This document shows, piece after piece, positions 9,644 through 20,975 of a DNA stretch of 34,114 nt. The stretch comes from Hypsibius dujardini. Its lineage: Eukaryota > Tardigrada > Eutardigrada > Parachela > Hypsibiidae. The notes beneath the pieces are model-generated. The model had not been told where the DNA came from, searched no databases, and saw only the letters and a program-made list of their open reading frames with translations. Position 1 is the stretch's first letter, and every line of letters starts with the position of its first letter. Location of the stretch: contig LRSR01001862.1 in NCBI GenBank assembly GCA_001579985.1, positions 4,993-39,106 on the forward strand, given 5' to 3'. A program made the translations under genes and the position numbers.

Positions 9644-10763
9644 GATATACACGAATATATACATTATACACGCTCGCAAGAATTTTTATGCTTCATCATT
9701 TCTACCCTTGCTTTTGTCATATACTCGTCAGCTGCTTGATTGCTCTCTTGATTGAGAAAATCTTTGTACCCAGTTGTCTTTATGTAATATGATGTATCCA
9801 TATTGCATATGCATTTATTCTCTCTCCATATACACACTAACTATCAGTAGAGGATTAAGTTAAAATATTTTTTACCAATTAGTCAATAGTATAACAAGTA
9901 TTATTTTTTTCTCCTATTTTTGACATGTTCTTAATTATATTGTTCTTGCACTATTATTATCATTGCTATTACAATAATAGATTATTATTACCATAACTAT
10001 TACTACCATATTATAATATAATATTACTTAATAATGATATTGATAGTAATATTTTATAGCAATTTATAATACATTATAATAATGAGTAATAATATTAGTA
10101 ATAAATTATAATAACCAATATTAATATTAATAATATATATATATGTTTATAATATATTGGTAATATTATTATTAATATCATTAATAATTAATATTATATT
10201 ATAGTAATGATAGTAATAGTGGTAATAATATTAATAATAAATAACAATCTCATGTTATTATTATCATTACCCTTATTACTTTTATCCTTACTACAGTTAT
10301 TACTAATATTAGTATTACTATAATAATATTACCGTTGTTATTTATATACGTACATACGTATATTTATAAATGTACACAGCGGATAGCTTATTAATATAAT
10401 TCGCAGATTTCGTTCTGAAGTCGTGAAAACCGCACGTTTAGATTGAAGTTACAGAAATGTAGTAAATTTGATGGCATGATGGAATTGCCGGGAATGGAAT
10501 TGCTCGGTTGCTGTACCTCTCCCTAGACCTTGCTCATGATGCGAGAAAGGGAGTACCTGTGATGTTAACTGCTCGATCCTCCCCCGATCGATCGGCTGCA
10601 GCGTGTGGGAAAGCGCACTTACCGATCCAGTCGTGTCCTGCCCTTCATAATTCATTATTGAAAGGGTTGAATTTGAGCCAGGCCAAAAAAAGTACCCTGT
10701 AAAAACGAGTGATTTTTTTCCATATTTTTTTTCGTATTTCTTAATTCTCGATAATCGAAGAAA
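9577..10763. other. AT-rich intergenic spacer with (TA)n and ATT/TAA-rich cryptic repeat
   Basis: Between the bHLH stop and the IFT88 ATG. A (TA)n run lies at about 9606-9632. Positions about 9890-10345 consist almost wholly of shuffled TAATATTAT/ATTATTAC-type words. The last 300 bp before IFT88 are more balanced in composition and should contain its promoter. I see no gene. Confidence 0.7.
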
Positions 10764-13534
10764 ATGGCATCGAAGAGTCGTGTCAGTTTACGGGACGAAT
10801 TCGACGACCTCTACGAAGGCTACGAGGACTCCTCCGTGTTGGGTGCTCAAAAAGTGGGTAGATGATACTTCCAGTACCCTCTGCGACTCCATTTCTATAA
10901 CAAAAGATATTGCCTAAGATTGTCTAAGATTGCCTGAAGATATTTTCATTTTATCGCGCCATCGGTTTAGGACATTTTGGAGGATCCGGGTCTGCAGCGA
11001 GCCATCCAGAGCAGTCATGGCGAGCGCGATCGCCTTGGCACCGCGCGAAGGAATCTCCTATCTTCCCGCCTCGGCATTCAGACGGTAATTATTACATGTA
11101 TAATAAAAAAAGCATGAAAAATATGAGCCTTTTTTTAATGAAAAAAATAAATAAAAAAGCATGAAGAAAATGTGTCTTTTTTAATTAAGTCACCTTACTT
11201 CCAACCACGCACTTCGTATTACTTCGCAATATACTTTATATTCACAGGCAAAGCCGGTACCTCGACCCATTCAGACGCCCAAACTGACGACAGGAAATAA
11301 AAATTCGGTTTGTTGTTGCGTCGTAAGATGGAAAATATTTCAGCGCCAAGAGGAATCTGGGTTATCATCATCAATTAAATTATATTTTATTATTCGATAT
11401 TGTGTATTTATTTTTGTTGGCTTTCAATATAATTAAATTATTTATTATTTATTATTTTTGCGATTTACATTTCTGCGTATCCTATATACTTTTTAAAAGA
11501 AAATTAAATTAAATATTAAACATTAAATTTGTTTTTCTTTTTGCAGGATGCTTACCGGCCTGCATCGTCCATTCGTGGAGCGGGATACACCGCTAAAAGT
11601 GAGTTTTTTTTCCATCCTGCATCTTATCGATGGAACATTCCCCAGGATGATGTGTGACGTAAAGGGAATCTCATAGTGCGAAATTCTCGTTTTCCTAATG
11701 TATGTGTTGTATAGAATAAGTGACAGAATTCAATCTAACGGAGGGTCCCGGAAATGGGCAAAAGGGGCGGGGCAGGGGTGATACTTGAAAAATCAACCAA
11801 TCAACTCCGCTCCGATTGCTATGGAGCTCCCCTGATTGATTGGTTGATTGTTCAAGTATTACCCCTGCCCCGCCCCTTTTTCCCATTTCTGGGACCCTCC
11901 ATTAGATTAAATTCTGTCGCTTACTATATACTGTAGGCGGTCGCAGCAGTGCCAGCTCTGGTGTCGGCAGTCCTAGCGGGAGATTGTCTTCCGGCACGCC
12001 AGTCATGGTACCGACCATCGAGCCAGGCGAGAACGACCAGCCCGCACGAGCGTAAGGAGGAAAAAACAAGAATCATTAAAGAGCTAAGCACGGGTGAAAA
12101 AATCTGTTCTTCTGTTCGTTGCAGAGCAATTAACGAGTTTCGCAGACTGGAGCGCGAAGTACAGACCATCCTGGATGATGCCGCCGTTTTGGTCGTTCAA
12201 AACCAGCACGCTAAAGTAAGCGCAAAATGGCTCGTTGGTTATTTTTGTTATCTTGCAGTAGTGCATTTCGGTCTTAGGCAATCGAGAAAATGAAGCAGTC
12301 GGAAAAGATGCGCCGAAAATTGCACGAGATACCGGATTGGAATCCGGCGGAAAGGAAAAGCCACCTTGATCCCCTGTTGTTGAAGGTACTGTACGGTACA
12401 TATGCCAAACCTGAATCAAACATATTTGACTATCAGTTGGTCTGTCTGTTTGTCTGTCTGTTTGTTTGTCTGTCGGTCTGTCTGTCTGCCTGTCTGTCTG
12501 CCTGTCTGTCTGTCTGTCTGTCTGTTTGTTTGTCTGTCGGTCTGTCGGTCTGTCGGTCTGTCTGTCTGTCTGTCTGTCGGTCTGTCGGTCTGTCGGTCTG
12601 TCTGTCTGCCTGCTTATAGGTGAATCATTGCACTCTTTTCAGATGAGCTGGTACAATGCGGAGGTCCTCGTAGCCAGCCACAGACTCGACGATGCCATGA
12701 AAGTCTATGTGGAACTTCGGAACACTGTCGGCCCAGATGAACAGCGTATGATTCTGACTCGATTTCTGATTCCGATCCGCCTCAAATAAAACGCCATTAC
12801 CCTTTCCTCCCATGATAGTGTCAGTCCTAATGCGTATCGCACTTCTTCACCGTCGACGGAAGGAATACGAGCAGGCATTGAAGCTCCTACATAAATTGTT
12901 GGATGACTTGCCGACTGACCAAAGTCACGATCGGTAAAAACTGTTTTAATCATTTGTGATTGTGGCGTAAAGTAAAACCATTTTGGTTTTTCAGACTGGT
13001 CGTTCTGAGGGAGGCCGCAGCTTGCCATGCCTTAACCGGAAGATGGGACACTGCGTATAAGTACTGCCAAATGATCCTGCAAGACACCGATGGTCCCGAG
13101 GCGGCTTTCAACAGTCTTGTCTGCTTGGTGGCGCTGAAATCGGATTCAAAAAGGATTGAAAGCGCCTTCGTGAAATTAGTCAGTTTAAAGGCGGATTTTT
13201 CAGCGACCCCCGGAGACCGTATGGATCCAGGTGTTTCGGAGGAGTACAAAGAAATGATCTCGCATGACTCCCTTTTTATGTGGGAAAAACAAAGGTACTA
13301 TGACTATTACAAAATGTGCGTAATGTCTATACGTTTTCACTGTCTTGTCGGATGTCTGGATGTTGATATATATGTGTGTACACTGCATGTCAGGAAGTCT
13401 GTATATCTGTGGATCTGTGCACTGAATGTCTGTATGTCTTGTCTGCATGTCTGCTTCGTGCCCGTCGAACAGGACGTTACCCTGTGGTGTCTGTCGTACT
13501 GCCCATTTGCTGTTTGTCTGCCGGAATGTGCTGC

Positions 13535-13575
<41 letters not shown>

Positions 13576-13660
13576 GCCTGTCTGGCTGGCTGCCTGGCAG
13601 TCTGGAGTGTTTGTCTATTTCTATGTCTGCCTGTCACACTCTTTCTCTACCGTTTGTCAG

Positions 13661-13700
<40 letters not shown>

Positions 13701-16092
13701 CCAGCATGCCTGCTTGCCTGCTCGCCTGTCAGCAATCTGCATGCCTGCATATCTGCCTGTTGATTTGCATTTCTGCCTGTGTGTCTGCATATACTGTACA
13801 TTCATATTATACTAGTCCAGTTCAGTTATTTACAGTAAGTCCATGTTTAGGAAACAAAAACTGGAACTGTACATTCTGAATGCCGCACAGTTGGTGGCAA
13901 ATCTGGATTCTGACGCCATATCCGGTTACGAATGGTAAATGTTTCTGGAGGTGCGGACTAACTGCCCGCCGTCAAGCGTTGAAGCGTCTGTCATACTTTC
14001 TGTTTAGGTGTATTGAACAAGCAAAGAACGCCGGTCGGACAGACATCCTTTCCGCTCTGGAAATCGCCAAGGCAAACACTTACTTGAAAGCGGAAAATTT
14101 TGCCAAGGTATTTTAACAGGCGAATGCTAATCGGCTTCAACACTTTTATTTGCATTTTCTGCGGCAGACACTGGAGGTCCTGATGTCCCACGATACTGAC
14201 GAAGAGGAGCCAAATCTCCGTGCTCAGTCTTGCGGAATGTTGGCTTTCCTGAATTTCCACGTGAGCAAAATTAAAAACATATCTCAATCGGCCTGTGCAC
14301 ATTTTTTTGCGTTTCACGTCGTAAAAAATATATTTAATTAATTTACAATATATATTTTTTTTAGTTGGGCAATTTCAAGCTGTCTAAGGAAAACGCCGAC
14401 AAAGCCTACGAAGCTAACAAGCTGAGCCTGCAGGGTATGCAAGAAGCGATTTATTATGGATATTAACTTATAGCTTTCATGGTTTTTGTATGTATCTTTT
14501 TTATCTTTTTAGCTTGCCTCAATAAAGGTTGTCTGGAGTACAAAGAAGACAATTTCTCTGCTGCACTGCAGTACTTTCAGGAAGCGCTTATTCTGAACTC
14601 CGCCGATTTCAGAGCATCTTACTACGCGGGCAAGTATTCACCAATCTGTGCTTGTCCCGTGCAAAATATAATTTCGAATATGCTAATCTTGTTTCCGCTA
14701 TAAAGGTATGACACTGAAAGCTCTGGGAAATTATCAGGATGCACTGACGGTGTTTATGAAACTCAACTCAGTCCATCTAAACCGTCCGACAGTCCTATAT
14801 CAAATATCGCAAATGTAAGTAAGCGGGCAAGACCGGCTGCCAAATGTCTCTTCCGTTTGTCCAGAGTTTGTCTCTGGTTTGCCAACTGACTGCCTGCTTA
14901 CCTGTCTGTCTGCCTGCCTGACTGTTTGACTGTCTGTCTATCTGTCTGTCTGTTTATCTGTCTGTCTGTTTGTCTGTATGTTGGTTGTCTGTCTGTTTGT
15001 CTGTCTGCCTGACTGTCTGTCTGAGTGTTTGTCTGTATATTGGCTGTCTGTCTGTCTGACTGTCTGTCTGTCTGTCTGTCGCCTTGTCTGTCTTTCTATA
15101 TGTCTGTATGTCGATGAATGTCGCTTACGTATTACGCATACATGACTTCTGACTTCGCTGAAACGACTTATACTGAGCTCGTCTTTGCTTGCCCTTGCAG
15201 ATACCAATTGATGGAAGAGCCAGCGGAGGCATTCGCCCAATTGGAGAAGATTTACACCTTACATCCACGGGAACCATTCATCTTGCGCCAGCTGGGAGAG
15301 CTGGCAGACAAGCTCGGTGATAAGGGCGCTGCCCTGTGGTACTATAATGAGGTGAGTTCCATAACTAGCGTAACTATTCGAATGACTTCATCTCTGTCTC
15401 GTATTTCCAGTCCCATCGAATATTCCCGTTGAATGTGGACGTCCTTAACTGGCTCGGCCGTTTCTTCGTAGCCAGCCAGTTCCCCGAAAAAGCCATCACT
15501 TATTTCGAACAAGCGTCTAAAATTGAGTAAGTCATCCAGATTCACAATCTTCAAATTGGTTTTACCTCATCTTCTTCACAAACTTTATTTAGTTTTGGCA
15601 CGAGTATTGATATTTAGTTGTTTGATTAATCCTTGTGTGATGATACCTTCACAGTGACAGCGTACCGAAATGGCCGTTGCTTGCCGCTGGTGCCATGCGG
15701 CGAGCCGGTCACTTGACCGATGCCTACAACAAATACGTCGACATTCACACAGCGTTCCCCGACGACCCTGATTGTAAGCACCATGCCTGAGTTGTCTGCT
15801 TACTTTCAATGTCTGGATGTCCGTATGTCTGCCTCTACATAGTTGCCTCTATTTTGCCTCAAGTGTCTGTCTGTACTGTACACTGCATGTCTGGATGTTT
15901 GTGTATCTATACGTCTGTGCACTGGATATCTGGTCTTTATGTCTTGCCAGCTTACTTGCTTGTCTGTTTGTCAGCTGCCTGTCTGATGTATGAATGTCCG
16001 TAAGTCTGGTCTAGATGTCTCTCAGGATCTATGCCTATTTGTCATCTGCCCGTCCATCTGTCTGACTATTTATCTGCCCGAAGGTCTGTCTA

Positions 16093-16173
<81 letters not shown>

Positions 16174-17040
16174 TTACTGGTCTGTCAGTTGATAAACCTG
16201 GTTGTCTCGATATCCGATTTCTCAGTATCTTGACTCGCCCGCAGGTTTGAAGGTCCTCGTGCGGATCTGTCAAGAAACGCACGCTCCGGCCGCAGAGATC
16301 GCAAAGTACCAGCAAGAGCTGGATCTCCTTCTACGCATGCGACCGCGAGAGGTCCCCGCCACGGCTGGTGGGCGTTCGCAACTGCAACCCCAAAGTCTCG
16401 GAGCACGACCACCAACCGCTGCCGGGAAGAATGCCTTCGGACAGCAATCCGGCTTTTCTCCCGTTCTGTCGGCTGCTCGGTCTGGACTGTCGACCGCCAA
16501 CTTCAATCTCGACGCGGAGGACCTTGAAGAATTCAGTGAGTGCTGGAAAAAAATGCCCTCTAAATAATTTAAATATTTCATTAATTTAAAGCTTCAATTC
16601 TGTATTATGAATATATAAACATTATGAATACTGTTAACTACCAGTAGTTTTGACAGGAGAAAACAAATACGACGTTAAATTGATAACGCCTCAAAGCTCT
16701 GCTTGAAACAGAAAAGTATTCATTCCTCCGCATCGGAATTAAACTAAAATATCTTTAATTAATTAATTAATTAATAAGAAATAATAAAACAAATTTACGA
16801 AATTTATTTACAGTTTTAATATATTTAGTAATTGATTAAATTAAGTAATGAACCACTCAAGTGCAGAGTGCATCGTGCTCCCGGGCATTGATGTTTGTTC
16901 TGTTGTGTTCTGCTGTCTCAGACGTGACCAAGCAAAGACCCGCCACCGTTCGAAAAGCCGGTAAACTTGCCGTCCTTGAGCAGACTTCCCTCGACGACGC
17001 CGCAGTGGATGATATCCTTCCCGGCATGGTCCGAAAATAA
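10764..17040 (+). CDS. IFT88: Intraflagellar transport protein 88 (IFT-B core, TPR protein)
   Basis: Complete, 21 exons: 10764-10853, 10971-11084, 11248-11307, 11547-11598, 11937-12051, 12125-12215, 12278-12385, 12643-12745, 12819-12933, 12995-13294, 13851-13934, 14008-14107, 14168-14260, 14365-14434, 14513-14629, 14706-14814, 15201-15351, 15411-15526, 15655-15773, 16245-16535, 16922-17040. All phases agree; 2517 nt, 838 aa (human ~830). The N-terminus has the [12 protein letters not shown] acidic motif, [12 protein letters not shown], then [11 protein letters not shown] and [16 protein letters not shown], as in IFT88. TPR helices fill about 211-702: e.g. [80 protein letters not shown]. The tail is low-complexity and ends in an acidic stretch. 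IFT88 is an IFT-B core subunit needed for cilium assembly. Intron 15 has a GC donor; introns 7, 10, 16 and 19 carry CTGT tracts and intron 4 a foldback element. Confidence 0.96.
11710..11928. mobile_element. Foldback MITE-like element in IFT88 intron 4
   Basis: Two arms of about 100 bp (about 11714-11812 and 11824-11924) are near-perfect reverse complements separated by roughly 10 bp. Matching blocks include GAGGGTCCC / GGGACCCTC, AGGGGCGGGGCAGGGGT / ACCCCTGCCCCGCCCCT and AATCAACCAATCAA / TTGATTGGTTGATT. TATA flanks both ends (11710-11713 and 11925-11928), a possible target duplication, although TATATA on the right leaves the border uncertain. No transposase is encoded. The right end lies about 8 bp before the exon 5 splice acceptor (11936). 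Confidence 0.88.
12437..12617 (+). repeat. (CTGT)n microsatellite in IFT88 intron 7
   Basis: CTGT with TTGT, CGGT and CCTG variants on the sense strand, filling most of the intron at 12386-12642 and ending about 25 bp from the acceptor. It contains a higher-order pattern of CTGTCGGT steps between 12530 and 12600. Confidence 0.96.
13530..13712 (+). repeat. Compound (CTGT)n...(CCTG)10 repeat in IFT88 intron 10
   Basis: A CTGT run (about 13534-13576), a degenerate interval, then ten uninterrupted CCTG units at 13661-13700, with imperfect CTGT/CTGC motifs on both sides from about 13330 to 13790. It lies in the intron at 13295-13850. The sense strand would be CUGU followed by CCUG in RNA. Confidence 0.96.
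14895..15105 (+). repeat. (CTGT)n microsatellite in IFT88 intron 16
   Basis: CTGT on the sense strand with CTGC, CTGA and TTGT variants. It fills about half of the 386-bp intron at 14815-15200. Confidence 0.96.
16083..16182 (+). repeat. (CTGT)n microsatellite in IFT88 intron 19
   Basis: A nearly pure 90-bp CTGT tract on the sense strand, preceded by degenerate CTGT/CTGGATGT motifs from about 15795. It ends about 60 bp before the exon 20 acceptor (16244). Confidence 0.96.
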
Positions 17041-17474
17041 CCGCACAGTTCAGTCAGTAATAATTTTCATATTTTCCAGAATTTTCTTTTGTCTTAATTT
17101 TTTCCTCAATTAATCAACACGCAATCGTGCCACTCTTAATTAATTTTATACTAATAATTGTTACATTCAATGAAAATTTGTCAAATTTATTTGGTCGGTC
17201 TGACAGTGAGAATGTTTTTTTTTCTCGCAGAGTTTACTCATAGTACTGTATTTTCCGTATAAGTAAAATATGTACATACACATGTACATTTATACATGTA
17301 TACATTTACTGACGAAGGAAAAAACGCACGTCGAGGAAGAAAATTAAACTCGCTTAAAAAAGAAGCTCTTCTTTCCGCGAAATTGGCCGCTGCAAAGAAA
17401 CTGTCTCTCACATATACAGTAGGTTAATCATGTAAGGTAGTATGATGTCTGGTTCCCATCTCGAGAACCAGGTT

Positions 17475-17880
17475 CTTTACCACCGAACAGAGCAGCACAG
17501 AACAAAAACGTTTGAACAGAACAAAACGGAAAAAAACAGAACAAGCCAGAGTAGAATAGAACAGAGCAGAACAAAACGGAAAAAAACAGAAGAAGCCGAA
17601 CAAGCCGGAGTAGAATAGAACAGAGCAGAACAAAACGGAAAAAAACAGAACAAGCCGAACAAGCCGGAGTAGAATAGAACAGAGCAGAACAAAACAAAAA
17701 AAAAACAGAACAAGCCGGAGTAGAATAGAACAGAGCAGAACAAAACGGAAAAAAAAACAGAACAAGCAGAACAAGCCGGAGTAGAATAGAACAGAACAAA
17801 ACGGAACAAAACAGAACAAGCAAGAACACCGAACACTCGCAGAACAGGCAAGAGCAGAAAAGAAAGCAAAGAAAAGAAAA
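17475..17880. repeat. AGAAC-based minisatellite, ~51-61-bp units
   Basis: Five copies of a unit that starts GTAGAATAGAACAGAGCAGA and runs through AACAAAACGGAAAAAAACAG to AACAAGCCG. Copy starts lie at about 17551, 17610, 17669, 17720 and 17781 (spacing 59, 59, 51, 61). The unit is itself built from AGAAC-like pentamers, which also extend into both flanks. Confidence 0.93.
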
Positions 17881-18759
17881 TCATAAGGGAAAATTAAGTT
17901 TAGAACAGTAGTTAGTTAGTTAGTTGGTTAGTTAGTTATTATGTAGAAACGGTTATTAGAACATTCTGAGATCGTGCGAGCGCAAACGGAACGCTTCATA
18001 ATTCGGTAATGCCGAAAATTTGACACGCACCTGTTTCGACCGCGCTCTAGGATTCATAGCTTTGCTAATGCAACCACAACAGCACGCGATTACCGACTCT
18101 ATCGAACCAAAAAGGAACAAAAGGAAAGGAACGAGCGGGCGTGTTTTGAGTGCATTTATTCATATGCGTGCATTTTCGTTCTGTTTTATGTCGTATTGTA
18201 CAATTCTATTTTCGTGTTTAGTGTTACCGTTCCGTTTATTTATGTTCTTGTCTGTTCTGTCTGTTCTGTCACTTTTGTCCGTTCGGGGTCGTTATGTACA
18301 AACTATATTTCGTATTCTGTGCTATTGCACCACCTAATTCTTATCTTTCTATTCCCGGTTCATTTTTTCAATTCTTGTTCTTTTTGTTTGTTCCGTCCCG
18401 GTCTGTTCCGTATGTTCTGTGCTGCCATATTTCATTCCGTTCTGCCTTTTTTCTAATTTCCTTGGTCATACACATCGGGAAGTCAATAGCCGCGGTTTAG
18501 GAATCGGACGAAGAAGCCATGCCTGGCAACCTCACCTTACAAAAACGCAATGTCCAAATCGCGATAAATTATTCCCGAAACCTCCAACTCATTCCTTCAA
18601 CCACAATTGTTTTTTGTGTTTTCGACACATATTTGGAATAGATTTCTGTCCCTCTCCTACATATATACATCGTCGGAAAAACCTCCTGTAATAGCTCAAA
18701 ATATAAAAACGAACCAAAAAACCAAAAAACGAACCGAGTGTGTGTTCGCGTTCGTTTTG

Positions 18760-18818
18760 CCCTTTTTCCTGTTCCTGTTCCTGTTCCCGTTCCTGTTCCT
18801 GTTCCTAGTCCTAGTCCT
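18760..18818 (+). repeat. (CCTGTT)n hexanucleotide repeat directly upstream of an ATG
   Basis: About seven CCTGTT/CCCGTT/CCTAGT units ending some 12 bp before the ATG at 18830. The repeat probably lies in the 5' UTR or core promoter of the unidentified gene. The antisense reading gives the Gly-Thr run of a spurious minus-strand frame. Confidence 0.92.
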
Positions 18819-19364
18819 GAAAGAAAAGAATGCCACCGAAAAGGTCCAAGACCGCGGACCACGGCAGCGAGGACGAGCTCCACGAGGACCAAACGGTCAA
18901 GGAGATCCTCGCGTTGGCCAAATCGGACTGCCCCTACGTCGCGCTCACCTCCTTGTTCGAGTATAACAGTTCGTCCGAGTACAAACCGAGTGCGGCGGAA
19001 CAGCGCAACTATCAAATGCGGATTAGCGCGCTGGAAATGTTGAAGCCACGCCTGAAGGAGTTGACAATCAGTTCCGGCGACGGCAAAGGCGGAATTAAAC
19101 AACTCTCCGGTACTAATTTGAGGCATTATTCAAGCTCCGAATCGGAAATCACTTCGAAATCTATTTTTATCTAGACCTACTGTGTTGATGGAAATAACAT
19201 TTTTATTTCGCCTTTAGAGTCGGGCAAAGTTTTGTTTTTGGTGATATTTCAAAGTTGGAAAACACGGGACGATTCAATTTTCCTTAATTCTCATTGTAAA
19301 AATGATAATTTTTTTGAGATTTTCCAATTTCGCATTTAATTTGGAGTCGATTTACACCAGCCAA

Positions 19365-19480
19365 AAAAAGTCTGAGGTCAGTGGGCGGAGCTATAGACCA
19401 AAACTGGACAGCTACGCTTGAATTATCAGTCCTTTTTGAAAGACACCCAGAGCTCCGCCCCCTGATCTCCGAAAAATATT
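19365..19480. mobile_element. Short foldback (MITE-like) element in intron 1 of the 18.8-kb gene
   Basis: Imperfect inverted repeat: GAGGTCAGTGGGCGGAGCT on the left pairs with AGCTCCGCCCCCTGATCTC on the right, and the pairing extends outward with mismatches to about 35 bp. The whole hairpin is about 110 bp. No open frame and no clear target duplication. Confidence 0.65.
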
Positions 19481-19881
19481 TGAGTGATGCCAATCGACTT
19501 GAAATTAAATTTGGCATGGATTATTTTTAATTAATTAATTTATTTACAATTGTTTAGTTTTAAATTAACTAAAGCAATTAATTTAATTAAAAAATTAAAA
19601 TAAATTCAGTTTAATTATTTAAATTGTTTAATTATTTAACCACCGGCAGTTCTCCAATTCGGAGCACCTGCAGGACGAGACGATTGCACTGGCTCCGCCC
19701 CCTCTCGACGGAGAAAAACAATTTCGACGCTCTCTCCCGCGGAATCTTCCGGATAATGAAGAAGAAGTACGAGGAGCAGCCGGGCGATTGGAGCGAGTTT
19801 CGCAAGTGCCTGGGCAAGCGTGTCAATGAGCAGAGCAAGGCGGTGCAGGGGAATGTCTTGAGCCTGGTCAAGTTGTAAGTA

Positions 19882-20064
19882 CTGTACTGCCGCGTTAGCT
19901 TCGCGCAGTAGAAGTAGACCCACCGTAAACTTAGACCTTAAACCGTAAACTTAGACCCACCGTAAACTTAGACCTATGGATCCGCGCATGAGCTTACATG
20001 CACTACAGGCTAGAATAACGAAGTAACGCTTTTGCAGTGCGCGAAGCTAACGCGGCAGTACACA
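19882..20064. mobile_element. MITE with 21-bp terminal inverted repeats and TA flanks
   Basis: CTGCCGCGTTAGCTTCGCGC at the left end is answered by its exact reverse complement GCGCGAAGCTAACGCGGCAG at the right end, and TA flanks both sides. This resembles a Tc1/mariner-type target duplication. The interior holds three copies of a short GTAAACTTAGACC tandem motif. It begins about 10 bp after the exon 2 donor at 19875. Confidence 0.85.
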
Positions 20065-20443
20065 ACCGAGTGTTGTATAGAAAAGAGCGACATCCTTCTT
20101 TTACCGAATACCTCAACATTTAAACTTGATCTAGTGATTTTAATATTTAGTCAAGAATTTACCTGTAAATATCTATTTCTATTTTTATGACTTCAAATAT
20201 AAGAAAAAAATACCTTTTGTAAAAAAAAAGAAATTTTGAGCTAGATTCATTTAAAATTGCTAAAAATGGTCTGATCTTAGAGATCCTAAAATGCAGATTC
20301 CTAAGCAAATCAATTATAAAAATGTAATGAATTCTAAAATATAATCAATTTAAGGATAAAACTGATGACGGATCTGGCCGGGATACTGCGCAAGCTGCAA
20401 GTACGAAAAACAATAATAAAGCGAAAAATCGAGCCATTGATTG

Positions 20444-20548
20444 ATTGATTGTGTATACAGCTAATTCAAGTGAGAAACCAACGCTCAGTTGATTGATTGC
20501 GTATACAGCTAATTCAAGTGAGAAACCAACGCTCAGTTGATTGATTGA
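20444..20548 (+). repeat. 48-bp tandem duplication in intron 3 of the 18.8-kb gene
   Basis: Two copies, one base different, of a 48-bp unit containing GTATACAGCTAATTCAAGTG and AGAAACCAACGCTCAGTTGA. Each copy is followed by a TTGA-rich join. Confidence 0.93.
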
Positions 20549-20975
20549 TGTACGATAGATTAAAACTCCAAATTAGCTTCTGAATGTCTCGAAATCAAGA
20601 GAGAAATCAAGATAAAATCCCCTGCCTCGAATAGTTATTCTGAATCCAGATATAAAATCACCCCAAGCATACAATGATTTTCGACAAGAAACACGACGGC
20701 ACAGCCACTTTAAAATTCCTCCATGTAGCGGAGCGGACGCCCGCTACCGTAAACGGAGCGGCTATCCAACGTTGAAAAAGTGCCCCTCGGAAAATAGACC
20801 GCTGAAGGAGAATCAGAACGTTCCACCCATCCCCAAAAGCACCAGAAAATCAAAAAATGAATTTCCTTCCCAAATATGTATCGTCGTAAAGTTAACTGGC
20901 AGCGGGGATCTATGTAAACAATTTCAAAGGGGCTTTCCTTAAACGTGATTTTTAAGGATGAGAGGTACTGCATTT

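Larger units (their letters stand above)
17041..18829. other. Intergenic spacer after IFT88
   Basis: Between the IFT88 stop and the next ATG. It holds an AT-rich stretch (17041-17400), the AGAAC-based minisatellite (17475-17880), a TTAG run near 17910, and a region rich in TTCTGT/CCGTTC words (about 18170-18440). No conserved coding exon was recognised. The Phe/Leu/Ser-rich minus-strand open frames here are by-products of the AGAAC repeat. Confidence 0.7.

Noticed and set aside
10449-10763. RFX X-box upstream of the ciliary gene IFT88
   Set aside because: A GTTGCT half-site occurs near 10506, but the second half does not match GTNRCC/RGYAAC at any allowed spacing.
17424-17884. Three overlapping minus-strand open frames rich in Phe, Leu, Cys and Ser
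   Set aside because: Products of the AGAAC/GTTCT minisatellite read in three frames, with no conserved motif.
18569-19126. 185-residue minus-strand open frame
   Set aside because: Antisense to the better plus-strand exon at 18830; its middle is a Gly-Thr run made by the CCTGTT repeat.
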